Shown here: positions 51,094 to 60,438 of the stretch, in pieces
Numbering within the stretch: position 1 is the stretch's first letter
Layout of the letters: each line of letters opens with the position of its first letter
Assembly (NCBI RefSeq): GCF_000718015.1
Contig: NZ_JODY01000007.1
Location: forward strand, 124,001 to 188,000
Direction of reading: 5' to 3'
From: Streptomyces catenulae
Lineage (GTDB): Bacteria; Actinomycetota; Actinomycetes; Streptomycetales; Streptomycetaceae
DNA length: 64,000 bases
Position numbers and translations under genes: made by a program
The notes under the pieces: generated by a model
The model's input: the letters and a program-made list of their open reading frames with translations, nothing else
Told to the model about the DNA's origin: nothing
Database searches by the model: none

Positions 51094-52731
51094 TCAGTGG
51101 TGGCCGTGGCCGCTGCTGATCTCCTTGTACTCCTCGACGGTCGGCTTCGGGATGACGTTGTCCTCACCGTCGTACGCCTTCGAGAGCTTGGCACGCAGCT
51201 TCTGCGACCGCGTGGCCTTGCGCTCGACGCCGTTCTCGTCGACCTCGGCCGCCAGCTCCAGCGGAGCGGGCTGCTCGTGCTGGGTGAGGACGTGCAGCTG
51301 CTCCTGCGAGAGCGGCTCGTGGACCTCGACGAACTCACCGTGCGGCAGGCGCTTGATGATGCCCGACTCGCGGCCGTGCAGCACCTTGTCCTTGTCGCGG
51401 CGCTGCAGACCCAGGCAGATCCGCTTGGTGGCGATGAACGCCAGCACCGGACCGACGAAGAACGCGATCCGCACGAACCAGGTGATCGAGTTGATCGACA
51501 GGTGGAAGTGGGTCGCCCACAGGTCGTTACCGCCACCGATCAGCATCACGAAGTACGCGACCAGCCAGGCCACACCGAAGCCGGTACGGGTCGGGGCGTT
51601 GCGCGGACGGTCCAGGATGTGGTGCTCGCGCTTGTCACCCCGCACCCAGGACTCGATGAACGGGTAGACCGCGATGGCCACCAGCACCAGCGGGAAGATC
51701 AGGATCGGGATGAGCACACCGAAGTTGATGGTGTGACCCCAGAAGTCCCACTCCCAGCCCGGCATCACTCGGACGAGACCCTCGGCGAAGCCCATGTACC
51801 AGTCGGGCTGGGCGCCGGTGGACACCTGGTCCGGGCGGTACGGGCCGATGGCCCACACCGGGTTGATGCTCGCGACGGCCGCGATGACCGAGATGACACC
51901 GAAGACCAGGAAGAAGAAGCCTCCGGCCTTGGCCATGTAGACCGGCAGCAGCGGCATGCCGACGACGTTCTTGTTGGTCTTACCGGCACCCGGGAACTGC
52001 GTGTGCTTGTGGTAGAAGACCAGGATCAGGTGGGCCACCAGCAGACCGAGCATGATGCCCGGCAGCAGCAGCACGTGCACCGTGAAGAACCTCGGGATGA
52101 TGTCGTGCCCCGGGAACTCCCCGCCGAAGATGAACATCTGCAGGTACGAGCCGACCAGCGGCATCGCCAGGATGACACCCTCGATGAACCGCACACCGGT
52201 ACCGGAGAGCAGGTCGTCGGGGAGGGAGTAGCCGGTGAAGCCGGTGAACATGCCCAGCACCAGCAGCAGGAAGCCGAACAGCCAGTTGACCTCGCGCGGC
52301 TTGCGGAAGGCGCCGGTGAAGAACACCCGCATCATGTGGACCATCATGCCGGCGAGGAAGATCAGCGCCGCCCAGTGGTGGATCTGCCGGATCAGCAGAC
52401 CACCGCGGACGTCGAAGCTGATGTTCAGCGTCGACTCGAACGCCTGGGTCATCCGGATCCCGTGCATCGGCACGTAGGTGCCGTGGTAGACGACCTCGGC
52501 CATGCTCGGGTGGAAGAACAGCGTCAGATAGACACCGGTCAGGATGATGATGATGAAGCTGTAGAGGCAGATCTCACCCAGCATGAAGGACCAGTGGTCC
52601 GGGAAGATCTTGCGCATGTTGGACTTGGCGAGGCTGTAGATGCCCAGCCGGCCGTCCGCCCAGTCGGCGATCCGCTCGCCCCGCGGCGCCTGGCCGCGGC
52701 GCGCGGTGGTCGCGCTCGTCTCGTTACTCAT
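51094..52731 (-). CDS. qcrB: Ubiquinol/menaquinol-cytochrome c reductase cytochrome b subunit
   Basis: Membrane cytochrome b of the actinobacterial bcc complex, 545 residues with about eight to nine helices. Heme-binding His pairs sit in [25 protein letters not shown] (in blocks) and the second helix pair [21 protein letters not shown]; the quinol-site PEWY-like motif appears as [11 protein letters not shown]. The C-terminus has a long hydrophilic tail rich in His and charged residues, as in actinobacteria. The start overlaps the qcrA stop by four bases. It partners with the CtaCDEF oxidase in a supercomplex. Confidence 0.97.
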   Translation of the reverse strand: MSNETSATTARRGQAPRGERIADWADGRLGIYSLAKSNMRKIFPDHWSFMLGEICLYSFIIIILTGVYLTLFFHPSMAEVVYHGTYVPMHGIRMTQAFESTLNISFDVRGGLLIRQIHHWAALIFLAGMMVHMMRVFFTGAFRKPREVNWLFGFLLLVLGMFTGFTGYSLPDDLLSGTGVRFIEGVILAMPLVGSYLQMFIFGGEFPGHDIIPRFFTVHVLLLPGIMLGLLVAHLILVFYHKHTQFPGAGKTNKNVVGMPLLPVYMAKAGGFFFLVFGVISVIAAVASINPVWAIGPYRPDQVSTGAQPDWYMGFAEGLVRVMPGWEWDFWGHTINFGVLIPILIFPLVLVAIAVYPFIESWVRGDKREHHILDRPRNAPTRTGFGVAWLVAYFVMLIGGGNDLWATHFHLSINSITWFVRIAFFVGPVLAFIATKRICLGLQRRDKDKVLHGRESGIIKRLPHGEFVEVHEPLSQEQLHVLTQHEQPAPLELAAEVDENGVERKATRSQKLRAKLSKAYDGEDNVIPKPTVEEYKEISSGHGHH

Positions 52732-53789
52732 CCGCGCTCCCAGAAGCTCGGGCCGACGGGCTCCGCGAAGTCGCTGACGGCTTCGAGGTAGCCGTCCTTC
52801 ACCGTGATGTGCAGCTGCGGAAGCGCGTGGCCCGCGGGGCCGAAGATCACGCGACCGCCGTCGGACAGGTCGAAGGTGGACTGGTGACACGGGCAGAGCA
52901 CGTGGTGCGTCTGCTGCTCGTACAGGCTGATCGGGCAACCGACGTGGGTGCAGATCTTCGAGTACGCCACGATGCCCTCGTGCGACCACTCAAGTTCCTG
53001 CTTGTCCTTGATGTTCTGCGGCTGGATCCGCACGAGCATCAGGGCGTCCTTGGCGATCTTGGTGTTGAACTCCTCGTCGTCCTCCTCCAGGCCCTCGGGC
53101 TTGGCGAACGTCAGGGAGCCGACCGCGATGTCCTCGGGACGCAGCGGGAGGTTGGTGGACTGGTTGACCAGGCGGATGCCCTTCTTCCAGCCCGTGCCGC
53201 GCAGCTTCTTCTCGGGCAGCGGCCCGAGGTCACGCAGCAGGACGACGCCGGAGAGCGGCACCAGGGCCAGCGCGCCGAACATCGTGTTACGGATCAGCTT
53301 GCGGCGGCCGAAGCCGGACTCCTTCGCACCCTGCGCGAAGTCGGCGAGCACCTTGGCCTTGACCTCGGGCTCCGCCTCGATCGGGTGCCGGTCGTCGGCG
53401 ATCTCCTCGTCCGACATCAGCGTGCGGGCCCAGTGGACCGCACCGGCGCCGATGGCGAAGAGGGCGATACCCAGGGTCAGACCCAGGGAGAAGTTCAGCG
53501 CGCTGATGTGCCCGATCGGCCAGATAAAGACGATCTTGTCGATCGGGAAGATCACATACGACGCGATGAACGCGACCGTCGCGAGCATCGACAGGAGGAA
53601 GAAGTACGCCACCACGCGCTCGGAGCGCCGGGCGGCCTTCTCGTCGATGTCCTGGATGCGGTGCTCGTGCGCGGGCAGACCCGGGTCGGCGAAGGGGTTG
53701 TCCGCCTTCACCGGCGCACTGTCGTGAGCGGTGCGCTCACTCGGAAGGGATTCTTCTGGCACGTCTGCGTGTCGTCCAGTCTCACTCAT
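52728..53789 (-). CDS. qcrA: Menaquinol-cytochrome c reductase Rieske iron-sulfur subunit
   Basis: Rieske protein of 353 residues with three membrane helices (residues ~58-135, 165-190), the actinobacterial long form. The [2Fe-2S] motifs are ICTHVGCPIS and LCPCHQSTFDLSDGG, with GPAGHALPQL after. The acidic N-terminus (EESLPSERTAHDSAPVKAD) is cytoplasmic. ATG 53789 overlaps the qcrC stop, and its stop overlaps qcrB, so the three genes form a tightly coupled operon. Confidence 0.97.
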   Translation of the reverse strand: MSETGRHADVPEESLPSERTAHDSAPVKADNPFADPGLPAHEHRIQDIDEKAARRSERVVAYFFLLSMLATVAFIASYVIFPIDKIVFIWPIGHISALNFSLGLTLGIALFAIGAGAVHWARTLMSDEEIADDRHPIEAEPEVKAKVLADFAQGAKESGFGRRKLIRNTMFGALALVPLSGVVLLRDLGPLPEKKLRGTGWKKGIRLVNQSTNLPLRPEDIAVGSLTFAKPEGLEEDDEEFNTKIAKDALMLVRIQPQNIKDKQELEWSHEGIVAYSKICTHVGCPISLYEQQTHHVLCPCHQSTFDLSDGGRVIFGPAGHALPQLHITVKDGYLEAVSDFAEPVGPSFWERG

Positions 53790-54595
53790 GACTTCTTGGC
53801 CTTCGTAGTCCGGGCAGCGACCCAGATGGCGACCGCGACCAGCGCGCCCAGGCCGAAGATGTAGCCGAAGAGACCCTCACTGACCGGACCGAGACCACCG
53901 AGGTCCAGGCCACCGGGGCTCGCGGTGTCATCGCCGTTGACGGCGCCGAGGTACGCGACGATGTCCTTCTTGTTCTCCGAGGACAGCGTGCCGTCACCGA
54001 AGGAGGGCATGTTCTGCGGGCCGGTCTGCATGGCCTCGTAGATGTGCTTCGGGTCCACGCCCTCGAGCGTCGGTGCGAACTTGCCGTTGGTCAGGGCGCC
54101 GCCCTTGCCGGTGAAGTTGTGGCACTGCGCGCAGTTGGTGCGGAACAGCTCGCCACCCTTGCCGACGTCGGCACCGTCCGGGCTGTACTGGTCCTTGCCG
54201 GGCACGGCGGGGCCGGCGCCCAGCGACGCGACGTACGCCGCCAGCTGGTCGGTCTGCGCCTGGTTGTAGATGGGCGTCTTCCGCGGCACCTGGGCGCCGG
54301 GCTGCTGGGCCGGCATACGGCCGGTGCCCACCTGGAAGTCGACGGCTGCGGCGCCGACACCGACCAGGCTCGGGCCGTCGGACGAGCCCTGACCGCCGGT
54401 GCCGTGGCAGCTGGCGCAGCCGACGGCGTAGAGCTTCTTGCCCTCCTTGATGGCAAGAGACTGGGCGGTGTCATCGGCCTGAGCCTTGTCCGCCGGCGCG
54501 AACGCGGCGTACAGCCCCCCAGTGACCGCCAGCGCGAAGAGTAGGACGACGAGCGCCGCCAGCGGATGGCGCCGTCGTGCGGAGAGCTTTTTCAC
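53786..54595 (-). CDS. qcrC: Menaquinol-cytochrome c reductase diheme cytochrome c subunit
   Basis: Diheme cytochrome c of 269 residues that passes electrons to CtaC, removing the need for a soluble cytochrome c. Two heme motifs are GCASCHG (~residue 60) and NCAQCHNF (~155), each CxxCH, with axial-Met candidates in GRMPAQ and NMPSFGDG. An N-terminal signal-anchor (LAALVVLLFALAVTGGLYA) and a C-terminal helix (LFGYIFGLGALVAVAIWVAA) anchor it. GTG 54595. It starts the qcrCAB operon, 80 nt after ctaE. Confidence 0.97.
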   Translation of the reverse strand: MKKLSARRRHPLAALVVLLFALAVTGGLYAAFAPADKAQADDTAQSLAIKEGKKLYAVGCASCHGTGGQGSSDGPSLVGVGAAAVDFQVGTGRMPAQQPGAQVPRKTPIYNQAQTDQLAAYVASLGAGPAVPGKDQYSPDGADVGKGGELFRTNCAQCHNFTGKGGALTNGKFAPTLEGVDPKHIYEAMQTGPQNMPSFGDGTLSSENKKDIVAYLGAVNGDDTASPGGLDLGGLGPVSEGLFGYIFGLGALVAVAIWVAARTTKAKKS

Positions 54596-54675
54596 GGATT
54601 ACCCCGGTGTCAGGATCTTCTGCGTCGATGCTTTGGCTATGTCTGTCTGAACTGCGGTTTCCCGGTCGGGACCGG

Positions 54676-55296
54676 TTACCGGATCAGGTAGATCGTGGCG
54701 AAGAGGCCGATCCAGACGACATCGACGAAGTGCCAGTAGTAGGACACGACGATGGCCGCGGTGGCCTGTTCGTGGGTGAACCTCTTGGCCGCGTACGTCC
54801 TGCCCAGAACCAGCAGGAAGGCGATCAGACCGCCCGTCACGTGCAAGCCGTGGAAGCCGGTGGTCAGGTAGAACACCGAGCCGTAGGGGCCGGACGAGAG
54901 CGAGAGGCCCTCTTCCTTGACCAGTTCGGTGTACTCGAAGACCTGACCGCCGATGAAGATCGCGCCCATGATGAACGTGATCACGAACCACGTGCGGAGC
55001 TTCTTGACGTCGCCGCGCTCCGCCGCGAAAACACCGAGCTGGCAGGTCAGCGAGCTGAGCACCAGGATCGTCGTGTTCGTCGCGGAGAACGGAAGGTTCA
55101 GCGCATCGGAGGTTTCCTTCCAATACTCGGCACCGGTCACCGATCGAAGGGTGAAGTACATCGCGAAGAGGGCCGCGAAGAACATCAGCTCGGAACTCAG
55201 CCAGATGATGGTTCCGACGCTGGTGAGATTCGGTCGATTGACCGACGGGTGCGCGTGCCCGGTTTCTACTGTCGTTGCTGTCGCCACGACCGACAT
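54676..55296 (-). CDS. ctaE: Cytochrome c oxidase subunit III
   Basis: Five-helix heme-copper oxidase subunit III, 206 residues: [59 protein letters not shown] and [20 protein letters not shown] are characteristic. It stabilises proton uptake in the aa3 oxidase. It stands at the head of the qcrCAB genes on the minus strand, as in other actinobacteria, separate from ctaC-D-F. ATG 55296; a GTG four codons downstream (55284) is an alternative start. Confidence 0.96.
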   Translation of the reverse strand: MSVVATATTVETGHAHPSVNRPNLTSVGTIIWLSSELMFFAALFAMYFTLRSVTGAEYWKETSDALNLPFSATNTTILVLSSLTCQLGVFAAERGDVKKLRTWFVITFIMGAIFIGGQVFEYTELVKEEGLSLSSGPYGSVFYLTTGFHGLHVTGGLIAFLLVLGRTYAAKRFTHEQATAAIVVSYYWHFVDVVWIGLFATIYLIR

Positions 55297-55595
55297 TATG
55301 TCGGTCGCTTATCCCGCCCTCACTCCGGGGGGTGCCGTTCGGTGTGTCAAGGCCGTATGCCCTGCTCGTACGGGGCTCTTCCGGCTTCGCCCGAAGGGGG
55401 GAAACGCGGGGGTCGGGAGCGGCTCGGTGCCGTACCGTGGCCAGTCCTGACGGGCCGTCGGACGGATCTTGGTGGCGTCCGCACCCTCCTGTCCGCGGGC
55501 CCTGCGGGAGTAGCATCCGAGCCCTACCTACGGTGGGGGCGTTCCCTGCACAGGTGCCCGTCCCGGTCCGTACCGCTTCGAAGCGTGGAGGAACG

Positions 55596-55997
55596 ATGCA
55601 GGCGACTGCCACGGTGCTGGTCTACAGCGACAACGCCACCACCCGCGAGCAGGTGAGGCTGGCCGCCGGGCGCCGTCCCGCGGCCGATGTCCCGCCGGTG
55701 GAGATCCTGGAGTGCGCGACCCTGCCCGCCGTCCTGGAGGCGCTGGAGCAGGGCGGTGTCGACGTCTGCGTCCTGGACGGCGAGACCGCACCGGCCGGCG
55801 GGATGGGCGTGTGCCGGCAGATCAAGGACGAGATCTACGACTGCCCGCCGGTGCTGCTGCTCATCGGGCGCCCGCAGGACGCCTGGCTGGCCACCTGGAG
55901 CCGCGCGGACGCGGCGGTGACGCATCCGGTGGACCCGGTGGCGTTCGCCGACTCACTCGCCGCCCTGCTGCGCGGACGGGTGCTCGCACGCAGCTGA
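55596..55997 (+). CDS. Degenerate response-regulator receiver protein
   Basis: A single-domain protein of 133 residues with a CheY-like pattern: VLVYSDNATTREQV for strand 1 (one acidic residue rather than a pair), phospho-acceptor region VDVCVLDGETAPAGG with the Asp retained, CPPVLLLIGRP, and TWSRADAAVTHPVDPVAF, where the conserved Lys of the K-P motif is His. There is no output domain. ATG 55596 has GGAGG five bases upstream. It is divergent from ctaE, across 299 nt, and convergent with the L,D-transpeptidase gene. Role unknown. Confidence 0.85.
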   Translation: MQATATVLVYSDNATTREQVRLAAGRRPAADVPPVEILECATLPAVLEALEQGGVDVCVLDGETAPAGGMGVCRQIKDEIYDCPPVLLLIGRPQDAWLATWSRADAAVTHPVDPVAFADSLAALLRGRVLARS

Positions 55998-56016
55998 GCG
56001 GCCCGCTGAGGCGTCC

Positions 56017-57288
56017 TCAGACCTCGGGGCGCAGCCGGGCCGCGTCGGCGGGCTCCCGCTGCCGCTCGGCCGCCCCTGTGGTGGCGGCGCCGTTCTTGAG
56101 GGCGCTGCCCTCGCGCCACTCCTGCCAGGGCATGTTCCAGTCCCCGAAGCCGTTGCCGAAGGGCGCCATGGTGTCGCCGCCGCTGTTGACGACCTTCACG
56201 ATGTCGCCGACGCGCACGGTGTTGAAGAACCACTGGGCGTCGCCGGTGGACATGCCCGTGCAGCCGTGGCTGACGTTGGCCGCGCCCTGGGATCCCACGG
56301 ACCAGGGCGCGGCGTGCACGTACTCGCCGCTGGTGGTGACCCGGGTCGCCCAGTAGACGGGCAGGTCGTAGGAGTCCGAACTGCCCTCGGGGATGCCGAT
56401 GCTGCCGCTGGTCATCCGGACGAAGCTCTCCTTGGCGAGGACGACCTTGACGCCGTTGCGGGTGTCGAAGCCGGGCTTGCCGGTGGTGACGGGCAGTGTG
56501 TTGACCCGTCGGCCGTTGCGCAGCACCGTCATGGTGTGCGAGGAGGCGTCGGTGACGGCGACGACCTCGTCGCCGGTGGTGAGCTTCACGGGCTTGGCGG
56601 GGCCGCCGTAGAGGCCCTTGGAGATCTTCAGGCCCTCCAGGTTGCTGTGCACCTCGATGGCGGCGTGCGCGGGCCAGTACTCCTTGGGGCGGAAGTGCAG
56701 GGTCTTGCCGTCGACCCAGTACCAGGAGCCCTGGACGCGGGGCGTGGAGTCGACCTTGAGGGCGCTCTCGACGACCGCGCGTGCCTGTGGGTCCTTGACG
56801 TCCCGGCTGAGCTTGGCGGTGACCGGCTGGCCGACGCCGTACTCGCCGCTGTCCGGGCCGAAGGTGACCTGGAGGCGGTCGCCGCCGCCCTTGGTGGCGA
56901 CGTGGAGCGTCTTGCTGCCGGGGTTGCCGTCCTCGTCCTCGGTGCTGATCTGCACCGTGTAGCGGACACCGGCGGCGAGCGGCACGGTGGTCCGCCAGTG
57001 CTTGCCGTCGGCGGTCAGTTCGCCGCGGATGGAACGGCCGGAGGCGTCGGTCGCGGTCACGTCGGTGAGGCGCGCCTCGTCGTCCTTGACGGACACTTCG
57101 AGCGGCTTGTTGGGGTCCGCCGTCCGTGTCCCGTCCGGAGTGTTGGACGTGATCTGGTCGGCCGCGTCGTAGGGGTTTGCGGAGAGCGCTTCCGACGACG
57201 AGCCCCCGCACGCGGTGGCGGACACCGCGAGGGGCACGAGCAGGAGGCCGCAGCTCAGCACCGTCCGGGTTCGGGGTCTGGGACTCAT
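56017..57288 (-). CDS. L,D-transpeptidase lipoprotein with Ig-like domains
   Basis: Cell-wall crosslinking enzyme of 423 residues. Signal peptide with lipobox VSATAC (Cys near residue 27). Two Ig-like domains span ~50-250 (as in mycobacterial LdtMt2): VPLAAGVRYTVQ, TFGPDSGEYGVGQPV, WYWVDGKTLHFRPKEYW. The YkuD catalytic domain follows (~255-380) with GIPEGSSDSY, YVHAAPW and the catalytic-Cys motif NVSHGCTGMSTGDAQWF. ATG 57288 is chosen as it begins the signal peptide; a longer in-frame start at 57357 is unsupported. It lies downstream of ctaF in the same orientation, but a strong terminator separates them. Confidence 0.93.
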   Translation of the reverse strand: MSPRPRTRTVLSCGLLLVPLAVSATACGGSSSEALSANPYDAADQITSNTPDGTRTADPNKPLEVSVKDDEARLTDVTATDASGRSIRGELTADGKHWRTTVPLAAGVRYTVQISTEDEDGNPGSKTLHVATKGGGDRLQVTFGPDSGEYGVGQPVTAKLSRDVKDPQARAVVESALKVDSTPRVQGSWYWVDGKTLHFRPKEYWPAHAAIEVHSNLEGLKISKGLYGGPAKPVKLTTGDEVVAVTDASSHTMTVLRNGRRVNTLPVTTGKPGFDTRNGVKVVLAKESFVRMTSGSIGIPEGSSDSYDLPVYWATRVTTSGEYVHAAPWSVGSQGAANVSHGCTGMSTGDAQWFFNTVRVGDIVKVVNSGGDTMAPFGNGFGDWNMPWQEWREGSALKNGAATTGAAERQREPADAARLRPEV

Positions 57289-57341
57289 GTACCAAAAATA
57301 TGGAGAAATCCCGGGAGCGGCGCGCTGGAGGACTGCAAACG

Positions 57342-57381
57342 GGGCGGGCCCGGACACCAGTTGAGGTGTCCGGGCCCGCCC
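57342..57381 (-). terminator. Strong terminator after ctaF
   Basis: A perfect 17-bp stem (57342-57358 with 57365-57381, right arm GGTGTCCGGGCCCGCCC) with a 6-nt loop begins 22 nt beyond the ctaF stop on the minus strand; the longest uninterrupted hairpin in the window. Confidence 0.85.
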
Positions 57382-57402
57382 TTCACGGCGTGAGGGCCGT
57401 GG

Positions 57403-57801
57403 TCACTGCGTGCGGTTCTCGCCGCGGTAGTACTCGAAGACCCAACCGAACAGGCCGATGAGGATGACCGGTGCCGAGAAGTAGATCAGCCACCAGCCGA
57501 AGCAGACGCCCAGGAAGGTGAGGGCGCCACCGACGGCCAGCGAGAGCGGCTGCCAGCTGTGCGGGCTGAAGAAGCCCAGTTCGCCCGCGTCGTCCGCGAC
57601 CTCGGCGTTCTCGTTGTCCTGCGCACCCGCGTCGACCCGCCGGGCCGTGAAGGCCAGGTAGTAGCCGATCATGATGCAGAGGCCGAACGCGAGGAACAGC
57701 GCGGTGGTGCCCGCCGGCTCCTTCGACCAGACGCCATAGACGATCGCGATGGCGAGGACGAAGACGGAGAGCCAGATGAACATCTTGCCCTGGATCTTCA
57801 C
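57403..57801 (-). CDS. ctaF: Cytochrome c oxidase subunit IV
   Basis: Actinobacterial-type oxidase subunit IV of 132 residues with four helices in two pairs ([74 protein letters not shown]), typical in length. A hydrophilic loop ([20 protein letters not shown]) links them. The ATG overlaps the ctaD stop by four bases. It is the last gene of ctaC-D-F. Confidence 0.95.
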   Translation of the reverse strand: MKIQGKMFIWLSVFVLAIAIVYGVWSKEPAGTTALFLAFGLCIMIGYYLAFTARRVDAGAQDNENAEVADDAGELGFFSPHSWQPLSLAVGGALTFLGVCFGWWLIYFSAPVILIGLFGWVFEYYRGENRTQ

Positions 57802-59158
57802 TTGCCAGCCTCCTTGCCGCCGGCGAGGGCCTTGTCATCCGCCGAACCGTGGCCGTTCTGGAGGGCGTCCAGCGCGGCGATCTCCGGGTGGTGCAGGTCG
57901 AACGCCGGGGATTCGGACCGGATACGCGGCAGCGTGAGGAAGTTGTGCCGCGGCGGCGGGCAGGAGGTCGCCCACTCCAGGGAGCGGCCGTAGCCCCACG
58001 GGTCGTCGACCTCGACCTTCTTGCCGTACTTGGCGGTCTTCCAGACGTTGTAGAAGAACGGCAGGATCGACAGGCCGAGCAGGAAGGACGCGATCGTCGA
58101 GATCGTGTTCAGCGTCGTGAAGCCGTCGGCCGCGAGGTAGTCCGCGTAACGACGCGGCATGCCCTCGACACCCAGCCAGTGCTGCACGAGGAACGTGCCG
58201 TGGAAGCCCACGAACAGCGTCCAGAACGTGATCTTGCCGAGGCGCTCGTCCAGCATCTTGCCGGTGAACTTCGGCCACCAGAAGTGGAATCCGGAGAACA
58301 TCGCGAAGACGACCGTACCGAAGATGACGTAGTGGCGAAGGAGAGCGAGCCCTTCCACATCGTGCCGATCCAGTTGAAGAACTTCACACCGGTCGGGACC
58401 GCGATGAGGAATGTCATGAAGGAGAAGAACGGCAATAGCACGCCGCCCGTCACATACATGTGGTGCGCCCAGACCGTCACCGAAAGACCGGCGATGGAAA
58501 TCGTCGCGGCGATCAGACCGATGTAACCGAACATCGGCTTCCGGGAGAAGACCGGAATGACCTCGGAAATGATGCCGAAGAACGGCAACGCGATGATGTA
58601 CACCTCGGGATGCACCGGTCAGCAGGACGTTCCAGGTGAAGATCGGCATGCGGAACATCGTCATGCCGGGGGCGCGCATGCAGATGATCGTGGTGATGAA
58701 GTTGACCGAACCGAGGATCGTGCCGAAGCCGGAGAAGGCCAGACCCATGATCCACATGTCGGCGCCGACACCCGGCGACCGGACGACACCGGAGAGCGGG
58801 GAGTAGGCGAACCAGCCGAAGTCGGCCGCACCCTGCGGGGTGAGGAACCCGGCCACCGCGATCAGCGAGCCGAAGAGGTACAGCCAGTACGCGAACATGT
58901 TCAGCCGCGGGAACGCCACGTCGGGCGCGCCGATCTGCAGCGGCATGATCCAGTTGGCGAATCCGGCGAACAGCGGCGTCGCGAACATCAGCAGCATGAT
59001 CGTGCCGTGCATCGTGAACGCCTGGTCGTGCCGATCGTCTTGTGGTCGGTGGTGGTGAGCCACTTGACCACGGCGATGCCTGGTTGCTTCTTGCGTACGG
59101 GCGGTGCTGCCGGAGCCGAATCGGCGGCGGCACCCTGGGATTCGTTGAGGATGCTCAC
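57798..59158 (-). pseudogene. ctaD: Cytochrome c oxidase subunit I, disrupted by three internal gaps
   Basis: Subunit I homology covers the whole 1,361 nt but not in one frame. It begins GTG 59158 ([22 protein letters not shown]), jumps frame near 59026 to [11 protein letters not shown], again near 58617 (NVLLTG to [13 protein letters not shown]) and near 58331 (WKGSLSF to [13 protein letters not shown]), then continues to the normal C-terminus ([15 protein letters not shown]). From family sequence I estimate losses of about 112, 137 and 127 nt, removing helix I, the segment between TWNVLLTG and HPEVY, and ETPMLW through the VAHF before HY (first His of HFH, a heme a3 ligand). Two gaps cannot restore frame; no functional protein is expected. 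The start overlaps ctaC and the end overlaps ctaF as in an intact operon. Confidence 0.88.
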
Positions 59159-60123
59159 TTGGTCTTGGTCTCCGCGTTCCTGGCGTGATCCGTCTGGTCC
59201 TCGCCTGACGGCAGGTAGCCGGTCTGGCCCTTCTTCGCCAGGTCCTTCAGGTGCTCCCGGTACTTGTCGGGGGAGACGACCTTGACGTTGAAGAGCATCC
59301 GGGAGTGGTCGACGCCGCAGAGCTCGGCGCACTTGCCCAGGAAGGTGCCCTCCTTGTTGGGGGTCACCTCGAAGGCGTTGGTGTGGCCCGGGATGACGTC
59401 CATCTTCATCAGGAAGGGCACCACCCAGAAGGAGTGGCTGACGTCACGCGAGGTCAGGATGAACTGGACCTTCTCGCCCTTGGGGAGCCAGAGCGTCGGG
59501 CCCGGGTTACCGGTCTCGGGGTCCCGGCTGGCGGGGGTGCCCGAGTCGTGGACGCCGTCGGCGCCCGCCGGGAAGCCCTTCTTCATCCGGTCAGGAATCG
59601 CCTTGAGCTGTTCCTGGTCGCTCTTGCTCGCGACGGTGGACTTGTTGCCGTCCACGTCCTCGATGTAGTTGAACGCCCAGCTCCACTGGAAGCCCACCAC
59701 GTTGATGACGTGCTGGGGCTTCTTGGACGTCTTGAGGAGTTCACTCTCATCGCGCGCGGTGAAGTAGAAGAGCACCGCGATGATGATGAACGGAACGATC
59801 GTGTACAACGCCTCGATCGGCATGTTGTACCGGGTCTGTGCGGGGACCTCCACCTTGGTCCGGCTGCGGCGGTGGAAGATCACGCTCCAAATGATCAGAC
59901 CCCAGACCAGCACGCCCGTTGCGAGGGCGGCGGCCCAGGAGCCTTGCCAAAGAGAGAGGATCCGCGGCGCCTCGTCCGTGACGGGCGTCGGCATACCGAG
60001 GCGGGGGAAGTCCTTTGATGTGCAACCAGTCGCGGTCGCCAGGACCAGGCCCGCAGCAAGCACCTGCGGCAGCTTCCGCCGCATCGGGCGCCGCGACGAG
60101 CGGTCGGAGCCGTTGGGACTCAC
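59155..60123 (-). CDS. ctaC: Cytochrome c oxidase subunit II (lipoprotein)
   Basis: Subunit II of 322 residues. A signal peptide with lipobox ATATGC anchors it. Two helices ([20 protein letters not shown]..., [16 protein letters not shown]) precede the periplasmic cupredoxin domain with the CuA site: [10 protein letters not shown], and [15 protein letters not shown] with both Cys, Glu, His and Met. GTG 60123 is selected as it starts before the signal peptide and is preceded by AAGG; a start at 60228 would add 35 unlikely residues. Its stop overlaps ctaD's GTG. It receives electrons from QcrC. Confidence 0.95.
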   Translation of the reverse strand: MSPNGSDRSSRRPMRRKLPQVLAAGLVLATATGCTSKDFPRLGMPTPVTDEAPRILSLWQGSWAAALATGVLVWGLIIWSVIFHRRSRTKVEVPAQTRYNMPIEALYTIVPFIIIAVLFYFTARDESELLKTSKKPQHVINVVGFQWSWAFNYIEDVDGNKSTVASKSDQEQLKAIPDRMKKGFPAGADGVHDSGTPASRDPETGNPGPTLWLPKGEKVQFILTSRDVSHSFWVVPFLMKMDVIPGHTNAFEVTPNKEGTFLGKCAELCGVDHSRMLFNVKVVSPDKYREHLKDLAKKGQTGYLPSGEDQTDHARNAETKTK

Positions 60124-60438
60124 GTAGCGCCTTCCCGAGAGTCTCGCCCGCGAGACCGGCTGCGGCCGTCTCGCTGGTCGGTCGCCGGCCCTGGCGCGGG
60201 CAGGGGTTTGGATGTTTATGCGGACCAAACCCTACTGGACGCTATTTGAGGGTGCGCGGGGAGGGTGCCCAACGCGGCGCGTCACTCCCCGAAGGGGTGG
60301 TTCCCGCAGGTCCGCGGCCTCCGTTCCGCCCCCGAATACCCGCCTTTCCGCGGCTTCTGACGCCTCGCCCGGGGCGGGCCGCCGGGAGCCGTGCGGCCGC
60401 CCGCCGGGGCGCCCCGGCGGTCCTCTACCGTCTCGTAC
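60124..60438. other. Divergent promoter region between ctaC and cysteine desulfurase
   Basis: A 315-nt gap. On the minus strand TAGGGT (60229-60234) could be a -10 box for the ctaCDF operon, with the start of transcription about 100 nt before ctaC. I see no clear -35, riboswitch or small gene. Confidence 0.4.

Noticed and set aside
57798..59158. Introns or an intein in ctaD
   Set aside because: Sequence is missing relative to the family rather than added, and no splicing motifs are present.
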